Assembly (NCBI GenBank): GCA_035373905.1
Contig: DAOSOK010000014.1
Location: 51,423-115,422 of the forward strand
Source of the DNA: Candidatus Ozemobacteraceae bacterium
Lineage (GTDB): Bacteria; Muiribacteriota; Ozemobacteria; Ozemobacterales; Ozemobacteraceae
DNA length: 64,000 nt
Direction: 5' to 3'
The position numbers and the translations under genes were made by a program. Each line of letters starts with the position of its first letter. Positions within the stretch are counted from its first letter, which is position 1. Shown here piece by piece: positions 1 through 8,706 of the stretch. A model generated the notes under the pieces. It was given only the letters and a program-made list of their open reading frames with translations, was not told the origin of the DNA and ran no database searches.

Positions 1-459
1 GGTGACGGCACCAAGCTGATAGCGGCCAACAAACGGGCGTTCCACGAGTATTTCATTCTCGACAAGCTCGAAGTCGGCATCGTCCTCGTCGGCTCGGAGC
101 TCCGCCCCTGCCGGGAAGGCCGGGTCAACCTCAAGGACGGGTATGCCGAGGCCGAGAACGGCCAGTTATGGCTGAACGAAGTCCACATCGGCTCGAACCC
201 CTTCTCGAACAGGCTCGATCATGCCCCACTGCGCCGCAGGCGCCTGCTCGCGCACAAGCGCGAGATCCTGAAGCTTCAACAGAAACTGAAAGTCACCGGA
301 CACACCCTCATTCCGCTCCGGATGTATTTCAAGAAAGGGAACGTCAAGGTCGAGCTGGGCCTGGCCAAAGGCAAAGCCCAGTATGACAAGCGGGAAACGA
401 TCGCGAAGAAAGACCTGAAGCGCGAGCTCGACCGCGAGATGAGCGAGAGAAGGCGATGA
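1..459 (+). CDS. smpB: SsrA-binding protein SmpB, 5' end missing
   Basis: Reading frame 1 is open from the first base to TGA at 457-459 and gives 152 residues of SmpB, the partner of tmRNA in rescuing stalled ribosomes. Visible family features are the FHEYFILDKLEVGIVLVGSE block near the N-terminus, the central NPFSNRLDHAPLRRRRLLAHK segment (here Asn-Pro-Phe-Ser rather than the commoner Gly-Asn), and the basic C-terminal tail ending in a run of Lys/Arg/Glu. SmpB proteins are about 150-160 residues, so only a handful of N-terminal residues can be missing, before the window. The stop overlaps the start of the amidase gene (ATGA at 456-459), so the two are probably co-transcribed and translationally coupled. 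Confidence 0.95.
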   Translation, partial: GDGTKLIAANKRAFHEYFILDKLEVGIVLVGSELRPCREGRVNLKDGYAEAENGQLWLNEVHIGSNPFSNRLDHAPLRRRRLLAHKREILKLQQKLKVTGHTLIPLRMYFKKGNVKVELGLAKGKAQYDKRETIAKKDLKRELDREMSERRR

Positions 460-2234
460 TATCGAACCGTTTCCGGCGCTCCTGGCGCCATACCCTTGCC
501 GCGGGCGCGGCGGTCGTCCTGTTCATGGCCGGGCCCTCGTTCGCCCAGGAAAACGAGCGCTCGAAGGGCTACATCAACGCCCGCGAGTTCGCCGAATCGC
601 AGGGAATCGCGTACCAATGGTTTCCCATGCAGAAAACCCTCGTGCTGACCCGCGGCGGCCGGACGATGCGCCTGACGGTGGGCAAAACCGATGCGCTGGT
701 CAACGAACAGCCGTTCGCCCTTCCCTCGCCGCCGGTCCTGGAGAACGGGCAGGTGATCGTCCCGGCAAGATCGATCATCAATGCGTTCGCTTCCCAGCAG
801 GCCTCACAGAAGCCTCTCCTGACGAAACCGCCGCAGGTGAAGATCGAAAGTCCCGAAGAGACGACAGAGGAAGAAGAATCGGATGAACTCGGCCCGGACA
901 CCCCCGCCGACGAAACCCCCGCCTTGCAACCGGCGCAGCAGCGGCCTGCGGCCCCGCCCCCCCCTGTCGTTCTGACAACCGCCCCGGCGGAGGAGCCGAC
1001 GGTCGAGGAAGAGAAGGTCTCGACGCTCGTAACCGTCCGTCATTCGGTTCGTGAAGATCATACCCGCGTCGTGCTGGAGTTCGACGGCCCGATGCAGTTC
1101 ACGACCGAAAATCTGGGGAAAGGCAAGCTCAAGCTTCGCATCAACGGCTGCCGGAACATCATCCCCACGAAGCGGTCGAATCCGGCAGGTCGCGACCTGA
1201 AGAGCGTCACCTTCCACGCGGGCCCCGACCGGAAAGGCCTCGTCGTGAATTTCGACGCCGTTTCCGGAGAATCCCCTCCGGTCATCGAAACGGTTGCCAA
1301 TCCGTACCGGATCGTGCTGTCCTTCAAGGCTCCCCCCGATATCCTGGCCTCCGCCTCACAGAAACTGGCGGCTGCAAGCGAAACGACCGAAGTGCCGCCG
1401 AAACCAGCTTCGGCAGCGGCTGCGATTCCGGCGTCCGCATCCGGCCAGGTCGCGGCGGCCCCGTCGCTCCCCCCGGAGCCCGTCAAAGCAGAAAAACCCG
1501 GGACGACGGAGCCCGCCCAGGCAGAGCCTCCCGCGCGCGAACCGGCAAAGAACGTCAAAATCGACGTTCCTCTCGAGACGCTGACGCGAACGGTGTTCAC
1601 GGGGCGAGCAATCGTCATCGATCCGGGCCACGGCGGCTCGGATATGGGGGTCACCGCGAACGGCCTCTCCCCGGAAAAGGAAATCACGCTCTCCATCGCC
1701 GCGAAACTCAGGCAGACGCTACGCCAGATGGGTTTCAACGCCTACCTCCTGCGTTCCCAGGACACGACGATGTCGCCCGCCGACAGGCTCGCTGCGGCGA
1801 ACAAGGCCGGGGGCGACCTGGTCATTTCCCTTCACGTCGGAGGCTCTTCGGACGAAACGATCGAGGGAGCAGCCTGCTTCAGCTACGACAGCGCAGGCAT
1901 CACGTTCGAAGGAGAGTCCGGCGGAAAGATTTCCCCGCATACGGTCTACGGAGACTGGGCGAAATCGACCCGTTTCGATCTGGCGCGCTTCCTGTCGGGA
2001 AAAATTCGCGATCGGCTCGTCCAGCACCTCTCGGCCCGGGATCGGGGCGTCAGGCCCCTCCCGCTTCTTCCCCTCAGGTTCATGGTCTACCCCGCCGTGC
2101 TGGTGGAAGTGGGGATGCTCTCGAATCCCACGGAAGGGCCGAAACTTAGCACCAGCGCATATCAGGAAGCCGCGGCGCGTTCCATCGCCAATGGGATCGT
2201 CGACTTTTTCAACAGCATCAAGCTGAATCCGTAA
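456..2234 (+). CDS. N-acetylmuramoyl-L-alanine amidase with AMIN domain (AmiC-like)
   Basis: Predicted 592-residue exported peptidoglycan hydrolase that cuts the bond between MurNAc and the stem peptide. An N-terminal signal peptide (about residues 1-30) is followed by a copper-amine-oxidase-N-like segment (35-110), a Glu/Pro/Ala-rich linker, an AMIN domain (about 190-295, usually binding the cell wall or targeting the septum), a second low-complexity linker, and an Amidase_3 catalytic domain from about 385 to the end. Zinc and catalytic residues appear as His392 (DPGHGG), His460 (SLHVGG) and Glu551 (VEVGMLSN). The SLHVGG motif departs from the usual SIHAN/D. The start overlaps the smpB stop, and a GerMN gene follows after 13 bases, a pairing typical of cell-envelope operons. 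Confidence 0.92.
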   Translation: MISNRFRRSWRHTLAAGAAVVLFMAGPSFAQENERSKGYINAREFAESQGIAYQWFPMQKTLVLTRGGRTMRLTVGKTDALVNEQPFALPSPPVLENGQVIVPARSIINAFASQQASQKPLLTKPPQVKIESPEETTEEEESDELGPDTPADETPALQPAQQRPAAPPPPVVLTTAPAEEPTVEEEKVSTLVTVRHSVREDHTRVVLEFDGPMQFTTENLGKGKLKLRINGCRNIIPTKRSNPAGRDLKSVTFHAGPDRKGLVVNFDAVSGESPPVIETVANPYRIVLSFKAPPDILASASQKLAAASETTEVPPKPASAAAAIPASASGQVAAAPSLPPEPVKAEKPGTTEPAQAEPPAREPAKNVKIDVPLETLTRTVFTGRAIVIDPGHGGSDMGVTANGLSPEKEITLSIAAKLRQTLRQMGFNAYLLRSQDTTMSPADRLAAANKAGGDLVISLHVGGSSDETIEGAACFSYDSAGITFEGESGGKISPHTVYGDWAKSTRFDLARFLSGKIRDRLVQHLSARDRGVRPLPLLPLRFMVYPAVLVEVGMLSNPTEGPKLSTSAYQEAAARSIANGIVDFFNSIKLNP

Positions 2235-2247
2235 ACGGAGGCCGGGA

Positions 2248-2910
2248 ATGCAGCCAGTCATCAAAAAGCGTCAGCGGCATCAACCCGAGAATTTTCTCTT
2301 CATCCTGATGGGTTTGATTCTCATGGGGCTTCTGATATCGGGATACTTCCTGTTCGTCGACAAGGTTCTGCCCAGCCTGACGGGGACGTCCGGAAGTCCG
2401 GATCCGTCTCAGACGGCAACCAGATCAGGATCGGAGAGTTCCTCGGCGGGGAGCGCCGAAACAGTCATCCCCGAAGGGGAAGGAATGGCCGTGACGCTGT
2501 ATTTCGGAGCACGCGGCGGCGAGCATCTCGTGAGGGAAGTACGGAAAATTCCCGAGCAGAAGATGCTTCTGAATCAGGCCACGGATCTGGTCAAAGAACT
2601 CATCAAAGGCCCGTTTTCGCAGGGATCGCGTGCGTTGATTCCGGGGGGCACCCAGCTTCGATCGCTCTTCTACAGCCAGGGCACCTTTTACGTCGATTTT
2701 TCGAAAGAATTCGCGGAAATGCATCCCGGAGGAGCTATCGAAGAGACCTTGACGCTGTATTCCGTCGTCAACACTCTGACCGAACTCGATCGGAAGGCCC
2801 GGGTCAGATTTCTCATCAACGGTCTGGAGCAGGAAACGCTGAAAGGCCATGCAGGCCTGAAGAACGCTTTTTCGAGATACGAGCAGCTCCTGCTCTCTCC
2901 CGGGTCATGA
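2248..2910 (+). CDS. GerMN-domain membrane-anchored protein
   Basis: A 220-residue protein with a basic N-terminus, one transmembrane segment (about residues 17-36), a Ser/Gly-rich linker and a GerMN domain (about 75-205). The domain is recognised by the LYFGARGGEHLVREVRKI start, the LLNQATDLVKELIKGP helix and the FYVDFSKEF strand. GerMN domains occur in the spore germination protein GerM and in envelope lipoproteins; their ligand is uncertain. Here the protein is probably anchored in the inner membrane with the domain outside. It follows the amidase by 13 bases with a good ribosome site (GGAG upstream of ATG), so it probably belongs to the same operon. No sporulation role is implied. Confidence 0.82.
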   Translation: MQPVIKKRQRHQPENFLFILMGLILMGLLISGYFLFVDKVLPSLTGTSGSPDPSQTATRSGSESSSAGSAETVIPEGEGMAVTLYFGARGGEHLVREVRKIPEQKMLLNQATDLVKELIKGPFSQGSRALIPGGTQLRSLFYSQGTFYVDFSKEFAEMHPGGAIEETLTLYSVVNTLTELDRKARVRFLINGLEQETLKGHAGLKNAFSRYEQLLLSPGS

Positions 2911-2927
2911 GCCGCAAACACGAAACA

Positions 2928-2953
2928 GCCCCGGCTTCAAAAAAAGCCGGGGC
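2928..2953. terminator. Bidirectional hairpin between convergent genes
   Basis: A perfect 10-bp GC-rich stem (2928-2937 with 2944-2953) closes a 6-base A-rich loop, placed between the GerMN gene (+) and the pilin gene (-). There is no long T-run on either side, but the position between two converging genes and the stem strength make a shared terminator the simplest reading. Confidence 0.6.
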
Positions 2954-2976
2954 CGCAGTGAACGCCTGATATGGAA

Positions 2977-3318
2977 TCAACCGCCGTAGGTGGAGCTGGC
3001 ACATCCATGATTCGGATAGCAATGAACCTTCTTCTCATCTGTAGAGGGGAGCCATTGATACGTGCCCCCCGAGGGGCAGACAGGGAGAGAATTCCCGACG
3101 AGGAGAGGTTTCAGATCATCGATCGTTCCGGGAAATTCCCCGCGTTCGGTATTGTACAACTCGGTCATGCGGGTGAGCAGGGATGAGTTTTCCCAGCACT
3201 TGTTCTGCCGGGCTCGCTCGCGGACCCTGTTGAAATGAGGAAGTGCGATGGCCGCCAGAACTCCGATGATCGCGATGACGATCATCAGTTCGATGAGCGT
3301 GAAGCCTTTTCTTTTCAT
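2977..3318 (-). CDS. Type IV pilin-like protein (prepilin)
   Basis: A 113-residue classical prepilin: short basic leader MKRKG followed by FTLIELMIVIAIIGVLAAIA, with cleavage and N-methylation expected between Gly5 and Phe6 and the conserved Glu at +5. The globular part is small and has Cys39, a CPSGGTY segment and two late Cys residues, resembling the short GspG/pseudopilin-like proteins. It could be a minor pilin, a pseudopilin or part of a surface fibre. Ribosome site AGGAG sits 8-10 bases before ATG. It is transcribed alone from its own promoter (3339-3366), divergent from the NHL lipoprotein gene. Similar globular patterns occur in the proteins at 22327-22725 and 25816-31245. Confidence 0.92.
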   Translation of the reverse strand: MKRKGFTLIELMIVIAIIGVLAAIALPHFNRVRERARQNKCWENSSLLTRMTELYNTERGEFPGTIDDLKPLLVGNSLPVCPSGGTYQWLPSTDEKKVHCYPNHGCASSTYGG

Positions 3319-3338
3319 AGAAATCTTCTCCTAACCCA

Positions 3339-3366
3339 AGTATACTGCTTCCATAGAGATTTGCAA
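3339..3366 (-). promoter_or_regulatory. Sigma-70-type promoter of the pilin gene
   Basis: On the minus strand, TTGCAA (3361-3366) is followed after 16 bases by TATACT (3339-3344), 20 bases before the pilin ATG. The -10 matches five of six consensus bases. Confidence 0.55.
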
Positions 3367-3390
3367 GAAAACAATCACCGGGGGCTTTGG

Positions 3391-3419
3391 TTGCAATTGC
3401 CCCAGAGGATACATATAAT
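3391..3419 (+). promoter_or_regulatory. Putative promoter overlapping the NHL lipoprotein start
   Basis: TTGCAA (3391-3396), a 17-base spacer and a perfect TATAAT (3414-3419). Transcription would start near 3426-3427, exactly at the second in-frame ATG (3427). That would give a leaderless message. If the upstream ATG with its AGAGGA site is used instead, another promoter must lie further upstream. Confidence 0.4.
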
Positions 3420-4329
3420 GAAAATCATGAACCGGCTGACACCGCTCGTCGTATCACTTCTCGCCTTGGGCTTGATGACCGGATGCGTGCCCGACAAGTA
3501 TGGATTCTCTACTGAATTCGGCAAACCCGGCTCCGGGAGAGGGGAATTTCTCAGCCCCGCCGACATGGATCTCAGCCCGGACGGCGATCTGGTCATTTCC
3601 GATTCCGGAAACAACAGAATCCAGGTCGTATCGCCGAAGAACGGTGCCTATAAACTGGCCTTCGGCGAGTATGGCACGAGCGGCTTCAAGATATCCGGCA
3701 TTGCCGGCTGCGGCGTGAATCCCCTTACCGGCGACATCTGGGTGTGCGACATGCGCGGAAACAAGCTGGTGAAGTTCTCGAAGACGGGCGCCCCTCTTCT
3801 GAAAGTCGACAAGAAGATGAAGTCGCCCATCGACGTCGCCATCGACAGGCAGGGCAACATTTATGTCCTAATGTCCAAACAGGCCGATATCGTCAAGTTT
3901 GACGGCTTCGGAAACCACATCGGGAATATCGGAGGAACCGGCAAGACGGCCCTCGTGTTCCCCACGTCCATCACCGCCCGGGAAGACGCGCTGTATGTGA
4001 CCGATTACGGCGGCAAACGCATCCTCAAAATGAGCCTCACCGGCGAACTCATCAAGGAATACACGAAGAAAGGCGAGTATGAAGATCTGAAGGGACCGTC
4101 CAACATCTTCATCGACTCCCGCGGAAATCTCCTCGTTCTCGATATGGGCGAGGTTCCGATCGCCATTCTCGCCCCCGACGGACAGCTTCTTTCGAAAATC
4201 GGGGAGTTCGGTAACGAGAAAGGGCAGTTTTTGTATCCCCGGGGCATCGTCTCCACGTCGAACGGCGAGATTTTTGTGCTCGACAACAGCCGCAACTGCG
4301 TTCTGACGTTCAAAAATGCATCGAAATAG
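3418..4329 (+). CDS. NHL-repeat beta-propeller lipoprotein
   Basis: A 303-residue lipoprotein. The signal peptide ends in the lipobox LMTG-Cys23; the rest is a series of NHL repeats (about residues 30-303) with recurring GEFLSPADMDLSPDGDLVISD-type strands and GNNRIQV ends, predicting a six-bladed propeller. Such proteins usually act as protein- or sugar-binding scaffolds outside the cytoplasm; the ligand cannot be read. The start chosen is ATG 3418, 8 bases after AGAGGA (3404-3409). ATG 3427 is the alternative favoured by the promoter at 3391-3419. The longer in-frame extension upstream overlaps the pilin gene and is unlikely. mltG follows after 21 bases. Confidence 0.85.
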   Translation: MKIMNRLTPLVVSLLALGLMTGCVPDKYGFSTEFGKPGSGRGEFLSPADMDLSPDGDLVISDSGNNRIQVVSPKNGAYKLAFGEYGTSGFKISGIAGCGVNPLTGDIWVCDMRGNKLVKFSKTGAPLLKVDKKMKSPIDVAIDRQGNIYVLMSKQADIVKFDGFGNHIGNIGGTGKTALVFPTSITAREDALYVTDYGGKRILKMSLTGELIKEYTKKGEYEDLKGPSNIFIDSRGNLLVLDMGEVPIAILAPDGQLLSKIGEFGNEKGQFLYPRGIVSTSNGEIFVLDNSRNCVLTFKNASK

Positions 4330-4350
4330 CGGAATTGTCCAGCAGGCCAT

Positions 4351-5394
4351 ATGTCCCTTTTCCGTTCGCTTCTGACGTTTGGGATTCTATTCGGAATCGC
4401 TGCAATAGGGTTTCTGGCCGGAGGATTTCTCTGGTTTCACGAGCAAACCCTGTCCCGCGGCTCATCGTCGCGGAATGCGGCCCCGATCGACATCGAGATA
4501 AAACCCGGCAACGCTCCCAAGGAAATCGCTTCCCGTCTGAAAAGCGGCGGCATCATCCGGAGCGCATTCGTCTTCCGCTTTTTGAGTTCTCTCTACGGTG
4601 TCGATACGCGGCTGAAACCCGGAAAATACAGTTTCAACGGCACGGAATCCGTCGAAGACATCCTGAAAGCCCTGATCAAAGGTCGGGAAGAGCTGGTTCG
4701 CGTCACCATTCCCGAGGGTTTAACGCTGGCGGCGATATCCCAGTTGATCGAAAAAGCCGGTATAGCGTCTTCGGCGGCGTTTCTCGAATTGACGCGCTCC
4801 AAGCGCATCTCGGACGCCTTTTTCGGAGATTGGGGGACTCTTCCTTCCCTGGAAGGCATGGCCTTTCCCGAAACGTACGCCTTTTCCAAAGGCGTCGACG
4901 TCGAGGAGGTGCTCTCCACGATGCTCCGCATGACCCGCGACAGGGTCGACCGTCTTATCGCCGGGCCCAAAACAAGTTCGGGCCTGACGAAGTATGAAGC
5001 CTGCATCCTCGCTTCGATCGTCGAGCGAGAGGCGAAACTCGCCTCCGAGAGGCCGCTGGTGGCCTCCGTGTTTCTGAATCGCCTTCGGAGCGGCATGCGC
5101 CTGGAATCCTGCGCAACGGTCCAGTTCGCCCTCCCCGAGCATAAGGAGCGGCTTACGTTCGATGACCTGAAAATTATCTCTCCTTTCAACACCTATCAGA
5201 TCAACGGCCTTCCGCCCACGCCGATATCAAATTTCGGCGCGTCCGCCCTGGCGGCAGTGGCATCTCCGGCAGTCACCGATTACCTTTTTTTCGTCTCGGA
5301 CGCGGCGGAGGGCCACCGATTCTCCACCACGCTGGCAGAACATGAACGATCGCGAAAAGACTTTTTCCAGATCAGAAAGAAAAAAAACCGGTAA
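4351..5394 (+). CDS. mltG: Endolytic murein transglycosylase MltG (YceG family)
   Basis: A 347-residue inner-membrane enzyme that cuts nascent glycan strands and is thought to set their length. There is one N-terminal transmembrane helix (about residues 5-29), a LysM-like region starting at IDIEIKPGNAPKEIASRL, and the YceG catalytic domain. The catalytic Glu is Glu225 in LASIVEREA, and the other family signatures are FPETYAF, SVFLNRL and SPFNTYQINGLPPTPISN. Length is normal for the family. The stop codon TAA shares its last base with the ATG of the following BtuF-like gene. Confidence 0.96.
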   Translation: MSLFRSLLTFGILFGIAAIGFLAGGFLWFHEQTLSRGSSSRNAAPIDIEIKPGNAPKEIASRLKSGGIIRSAFVFRFLSSLYGVDTRLKPGKYSFNGTESVEDILKALIKGREELVRVTIPEGLTLAAISQLIEKAGIASSAAFLELTRSKRISDAFFGDWGTLPSLEGMAFPETYAFSKGVDVEEVLSTMLRMTRDRVDRLIAGPKTSSGLTKYEACILASIVEREAKLASERPLVASVFLNRLRSGMRLESCATVQFALPEHKERLTFDDLKIISPFNTYQINGLPPTPISNFGASALAAVASPAVTDYLFFVSDAAEGHRFSTTLAEHERSRKDFFQIRKKKNR

Positions 5395-6215
5395 TGAGTC
5401 CTTGTCATTCCATGAAAATTGCGCTCCGCCTCCTCGTTCTGGGACTTCTTCTCGCGGTTCCCGGTTTTTGCGGCGAGTCGCGAATCGTCTCACTGGCACC
5501 GGAAATAACGGAATTTCTGCTGGAATTGGGAGGAGGAAGCTCGATCGTCGGCGTCTCGGATTCCTGCTCACTTCCTGCCGATGCCTCGCTCATTCCCCGC
5601 ATCGGGACTGTCGAACTGAACATGGAGCGGCTTGTCAGGCTCAAGCCAACGGCCATCCTCGATCTGAACGGGGCCCACAGACGATACGAACTGCTCTTTC
5701 GCCAGTTATCCCTGAGATACGTGAATATCGGAATCGATCAACTGGCCGACATTCCCTCCGCCGCCGTTCGTCTCTCGAACGAACTCGGAACTCCCGATCG
5801 CGGCACGGCATTCACAGCCACATGGGAACGGCAATTATCCCGCCTTGTCTCGAAACACGCTCATCCCAAACCGAGGGTCTATATCGAGACCTGGGATGCT
5901 CCCCTTCAATCCGCCACGGAAAAAAGCTTCATCGGACAGCTCGTCCAGCTCGCCGGCGGTGAAAACGTCATCAGCGATTCCTCCAACAGATACCCGGTCG
6001 TCACGGACATTCAGATCATCACAAGCAATCCGGAAGTCATTTTCATCGCCTACCCGATCGGTGATATTTCCAGAATCAGTTCGCGGCCAGGGTGGGGGGA
6101 CATAGACGCCGTCAGAAAAAAGCGCGTGTATCAACTCGGCGACGAACAAAACCGGCTTGGCTCAGCCGCGCTGAAAAATCTTTTGGCCCTCTCCAATCTA
6201 CTAAGAACCAAATAA
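5394..6215 (+). CDS. Periplasmic binding protein of the BtuF/helical-backbone metal receptor family
   Basis: A 273-residue exported protein with a signal peptide (about residues 1-27, cleavage near GFCG-ES). The mature part begins SRIVSLAPEITEFLLELG, the typical start of class III substrate-binding proteins for cobalamin, haem or iron chelates (BtuF, HutB, FhuD). A second lobe carries SSNRYPVVTDIQIITSNPEV, as in BtuF. No permease or ATPase gene is adjacent, so the transporter partner lies elsewhere and the substrate is open; vitamin B12 would fit the B12-type radical SAM gene nearby, but this is only a suggestion. The start is ATG 5394, one base inside the mltG stop; ATG 5412 (MKIALRL) would give a more compact signal peptide. 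Confidence 0.82.
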   Translation: MSPCHSMKIALRLLVLGLLLAVPGFCGESRIVSLAPEITEFLLELGGGSSIVGVSDSCSLPADASLIPRIGTVELNMERLVRLKPTAILDLNGAHRRYELLFRQLSLRYVNIGIDQLADIPSAAVRLSNELGTPDRGTAFTATWERQLSRLVSKHAHPKPRVYIETWDAPLQSATEKSFIGQLVQLAGGENVISDSSNRYPVVTDIQIITSNPEVIFIAYPIGDISRISSRPGWGDIDAVRKKRVYQLGDEQNRLGSAALKNLLALSNLLRTK

Positions 6216-6340
6216 CATTATTATTATTCTGTCTTATTTATCACTAATTCGATAAACTCCTACTCGATTCTGGTTGCTTCTTGCTGCAGAATCAAGGAGT
6301 TACCCGTTTTCCGAGGAGAGATACGAACAAGGGACGCAAT

Positions 6341-7666
6341 ATGAACATAGCCACGAAAGGCCGGGCAAAGGCGGCTACAATTTTCCGATCATGCATTCTG
6401 TGGGCAGGCGTCCTTTTCATGCTCGGCGCCGCCCCGCCCCCTGTTTTTTGTATAGAGACGTCTGCAAAGACCGCAACAAATGCGGCGGCGACGGGAACGG
6501 CGGCCACGTCCGGCGCGAAGCAACCGGAAACAGCTTCTCGACAAGAAGCATCGCTAACCATCGATGTTGCGACAACCACGACCAGATTCATCTTTCACGT
6601 TCCCCGAGCCGGTTGCGTATCGATTCAAAGCCGATCGAAGACGAAAAGGCAAAACGACCGACTTTGGGGGCCGTTCTGGTGCGAGCCGGGGCGATACGTT
6701 GCAACTCTTCCCACGGATCTCGTATCGGGGCGGAAGGGAATCCTCGAAGTCTTTTCGGTTTCCCTCGCGCCGACCTTGGTCATCGGACGCTCGGGGAAAG
6801 GGGAACGTCAATTCATCAGGCCGATGGGTCTGGGGTGGGATGCGACGTCCAGAGAACTCTACATTGCGGACACAGGAAATGACCGCATCGTTCGGCTCAG
6901 CTCCGACGGGAGGTTCGTTTCCCAGTATGGCGGGTTCGGCGTTGCGTTCGGCGACTCTTCGGAAGAGCGGGAAGACAGTCTTGACGAGCCTTGGGACGTC
7001 GCCCCGGGCGGGTTTTCGAATTTTTACGTCAGCGACCAGAACAACAATCGGATCTGTGAGTTCGACGCCTACAAAAACTACCGGGGGACGACCTACCCTC
7101 GCGAAGGGGATCGTGCCTCCCGGTTAAATAAACCGCGAGGCATCATGGTCGACGGCGAGAACAACATCTGGCTGGTCGACAGCAGAGAAGACCGCGTGTT
7201 GAAGCTCACCCCCTCAGGCAACAAACTGTTCGAACTGGGCGGCTTCGGCTGGAGTTCCCAGAAATTCAAGGAACCGACCCAAGTCGCCGTCGACGACACC
7301 GGCCGCATCTTCGTCTGTGACCGGGGAAACGCCCGCATCGGCGTGTTCGACCGCCTCGGTTCTTACCTGAACGACATCAGGACCGGCCTGAAAAGTCCGA
7401 CGGGAGTCGCCGTCGATCCCGACGGCCTCGTCCACGTCTGCGACGAGCGAACGAACGAAGTGCGCGTGTTTCTTCCCGGCGGGAAACTGTTGAGCAGTCT
7501 TCCGGGCGTATCGGAAACCGATCGTTTCCGGTATCCGGCGGATCTGGTCGCGATCTCGGACGTCGTCTACGTTCTCGACTCCGGGAACAATCGAATCGTC
7601 GTCCTAGAGCGGCGTAAAGACCGGCAGGAAACGCCTTGGCAGGTCGGCATCCCCATGATACAATGA
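6341..7666 (+). CDS. Exported NHL-repeat beta-propeller protein
   Basis: A 441-residue protein with an N-terminal signal sequence, an Ala/Thr-rich linker, a small unassigned domain (about residues 60-145, including a GPFWCEPGRYVATLP segment) and six NHL repeats (about 150-435) such as ELYIADTGNDRIVRLS and IFVCDRGNARIGVF. It is a second propeller protein of the same style as the one at 3418-4329 but longer. ATG 6341 was chosen because AAGGGA lies 6 bases upstream; the frame is open further upstream with only a TTG at 6281. The 125 bases before it are AT-rich without a promoter I can defend. The end of the gene contains the promoter of the following TPR gene. Confidence 0.8.
   Translation: MNIATKGRAKAATIFRSCILWAGVLFMLGAAPPPVFCIETSAKTATNAAATGTAATSGAKQPETASRQEASLTIDVATTTTRFIFHVPRAGCVSIQSRSKTKRQNDRLWGPFWCEPGRYVATLPTDLVSGRKGILEVFSVSLAPTLVIGRSGKGERQFIRPMGLGWDATSRELYIADTGNDRIVRLSSDGRFVSQYGGFGVAFGDSSEEREDSLDEPWDVAPGGFSNFYVSDQNNNRICEFDAYKNYRGTTYPREGDRASRLNKPRGIMVDGENNIWLVDSREDRVLKLTPSGNKLFELGGFGWSSQKFKEPTQVAVDDTGRIFVCDRGNARIGVFDRLGSYLNDIRTGLKSPTGVAVDPDGLVHVCDERTNEVRVFLPGGKLLSSLPGVSETDRFRYPADLVAISDVVYVLDSGNNRIVVLERRKDRQETPWQVGIPMIQ
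7636..7664 (+). promoter_or_regulatory. Sigma-70-type promoter of the TPR lipoprotein operon
   Basis: TTGGCA (7636-7641), 17-base spacer, TACAAT (7659-7664), inside the last codons of the NHL gene. Transcription near 7671 would exclude an ATG start at 7663 for the next gene and supports the TTG at 7723. Confidence 0.6.
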
Positions 7667-7722
7667 GTCTTCCGACCGACACGGCCGGAGGGTTCCTACA
7701 CTCAGAGTTCAGGGGGCACACG

Positions 7723-8706
7723 TTGATTCGTTCGATATTCCGGCTCGGGCTGAGCGCCGCTCTGGCCGTCGGTCTCACCTTTTCCCTCGGCGGCTGCAAA
7801 AAAGGCAACCGGCAGGAGAAGCAGCGCTTCAAACTGCACATGACCGACGAAGTCAAAAACACTCCCTTGTCGCAGCTTCTTCCGAAGACCAATGTCAAGA
7901 CCGGCAAACGCATCGCGGAAGTCGATGATAAGGTCAAAAACGATTACATGTACGGCACTCTCGCCGGGCAGTATGGAAAGTATCCGACGGCGGTCACGTA
8001 TCTCAAGGCCGCCCTGGCCCGCGAGCCGAAACTCGTCGACGCGCATCACAACCTGGGACTCGCCTATTACAAGATGGGCCGGGTCGACGATGCGATAAGG
8101 GAATGGGCCCAAACCCTGCGCCTCGACCCTACGTATGACGAGACGTATTACAACATCGCGATTTTCCTGCTCGACAACGGACGCAAGGCCGATGCCCAAA
8201 CGGCCCTCACCAGGTGCATTCAGGCGAACCAGTTTCACCTGAAAGCCCGTTTCGCTCTCGGCAAGCTCGCCCAGCAGGAGGGCAAAAACCAGGAAGCGAT
8301 CAGGCATTTCCGCGCCTACCAGATGCGCGACCGCGGCGATCTCAAGGTTCACCTGGCCCTCGGCGAACTGTATCTGCTCGAAAACCAGGTCGATGCCTCG
8401 CTCAAGGAGTTCGAATCCGCCGCACGTATCGACGACAAGAACCCCACCGTCCACTACCAGCTCGGCGTCGCCTACCATCGGCGCGGCCAGCTCGATCAGG
8501 CCATCTTCCAGTACAAGCGCACGACCGAACTCGCTCCCGACCACGTTCATGCCTACATCAACCTGGGCGACGTCTACAGTTACCGCAAGGAGTATGCTTC
8601 GGCTCTGGCCGCCTACAACGCGGCGCTCGGCATCGATTCGACCAACGTCTACGCGCAGAAGAAGGCGGCCCAGGTGGAAAAGAAGCTCCTGGAAAAGGAC
8701 CAGTGA
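7723..8706 (+). CDS. TPR-repeat lipoprotein
   Basis: A 327-residue lipoprotein: a short basic N-terminus, a hydrophobic stretch and the lipobox LGG-Cys25, followed by a charged linker and about eight tetratricopeptide repeats (from residue about 80), such as VDAHHNLGLAYYKMGRVDDA and VHYQLGVAYHRRGQLDQAIF. TPR solenoids mediate protein-protein contacts; the family resembles PilF/Tgl pilotin-like or assembly lipoproteins, but no partner can be named. Start: TTG 7723, with AGGGGG 6 bases upstream (7711-7716) and a promoter at 7636-7664. The last bases overlap the next gene (GTGA at 8703-8706). Confidence 0.82.
   Translation: MIRSIFRLGLSAALAVGLTFSLGGCKKGNRQEKQRFKLHMTDEVKNTPLSQLLPKTNVKTGKRIAEVDDKVKNDYMYGTLAGQYGKYPTAVTYLKAALAREPKLVDAHHNLGLAYYKMGRVDDAIREWAQTLRLDPTYDETYYNIAIFLLDNGRKADAQTALTRCIQANQFHLKARFALGKLAQQEGKNQEAIRHFRAYQMRDRGDLKVHLALGELYLLENQVDASLKEFESAARIDDKNPTVHYQLGVAYHRRGQLDQAIFQYKRTTELAPDHVHAYINLGDVYSYRKEYASALAAYNAALGIDSTNVYAQKKAAQVEKKLLEKDQ

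Noticed and set aside
3235..3417. N-terminal extension of the NHL lipoprotein
   Set aside because: It overlaps the pilin gene on the other strand and would hide the signal peptide; ATG 3418 has a ribosome site.
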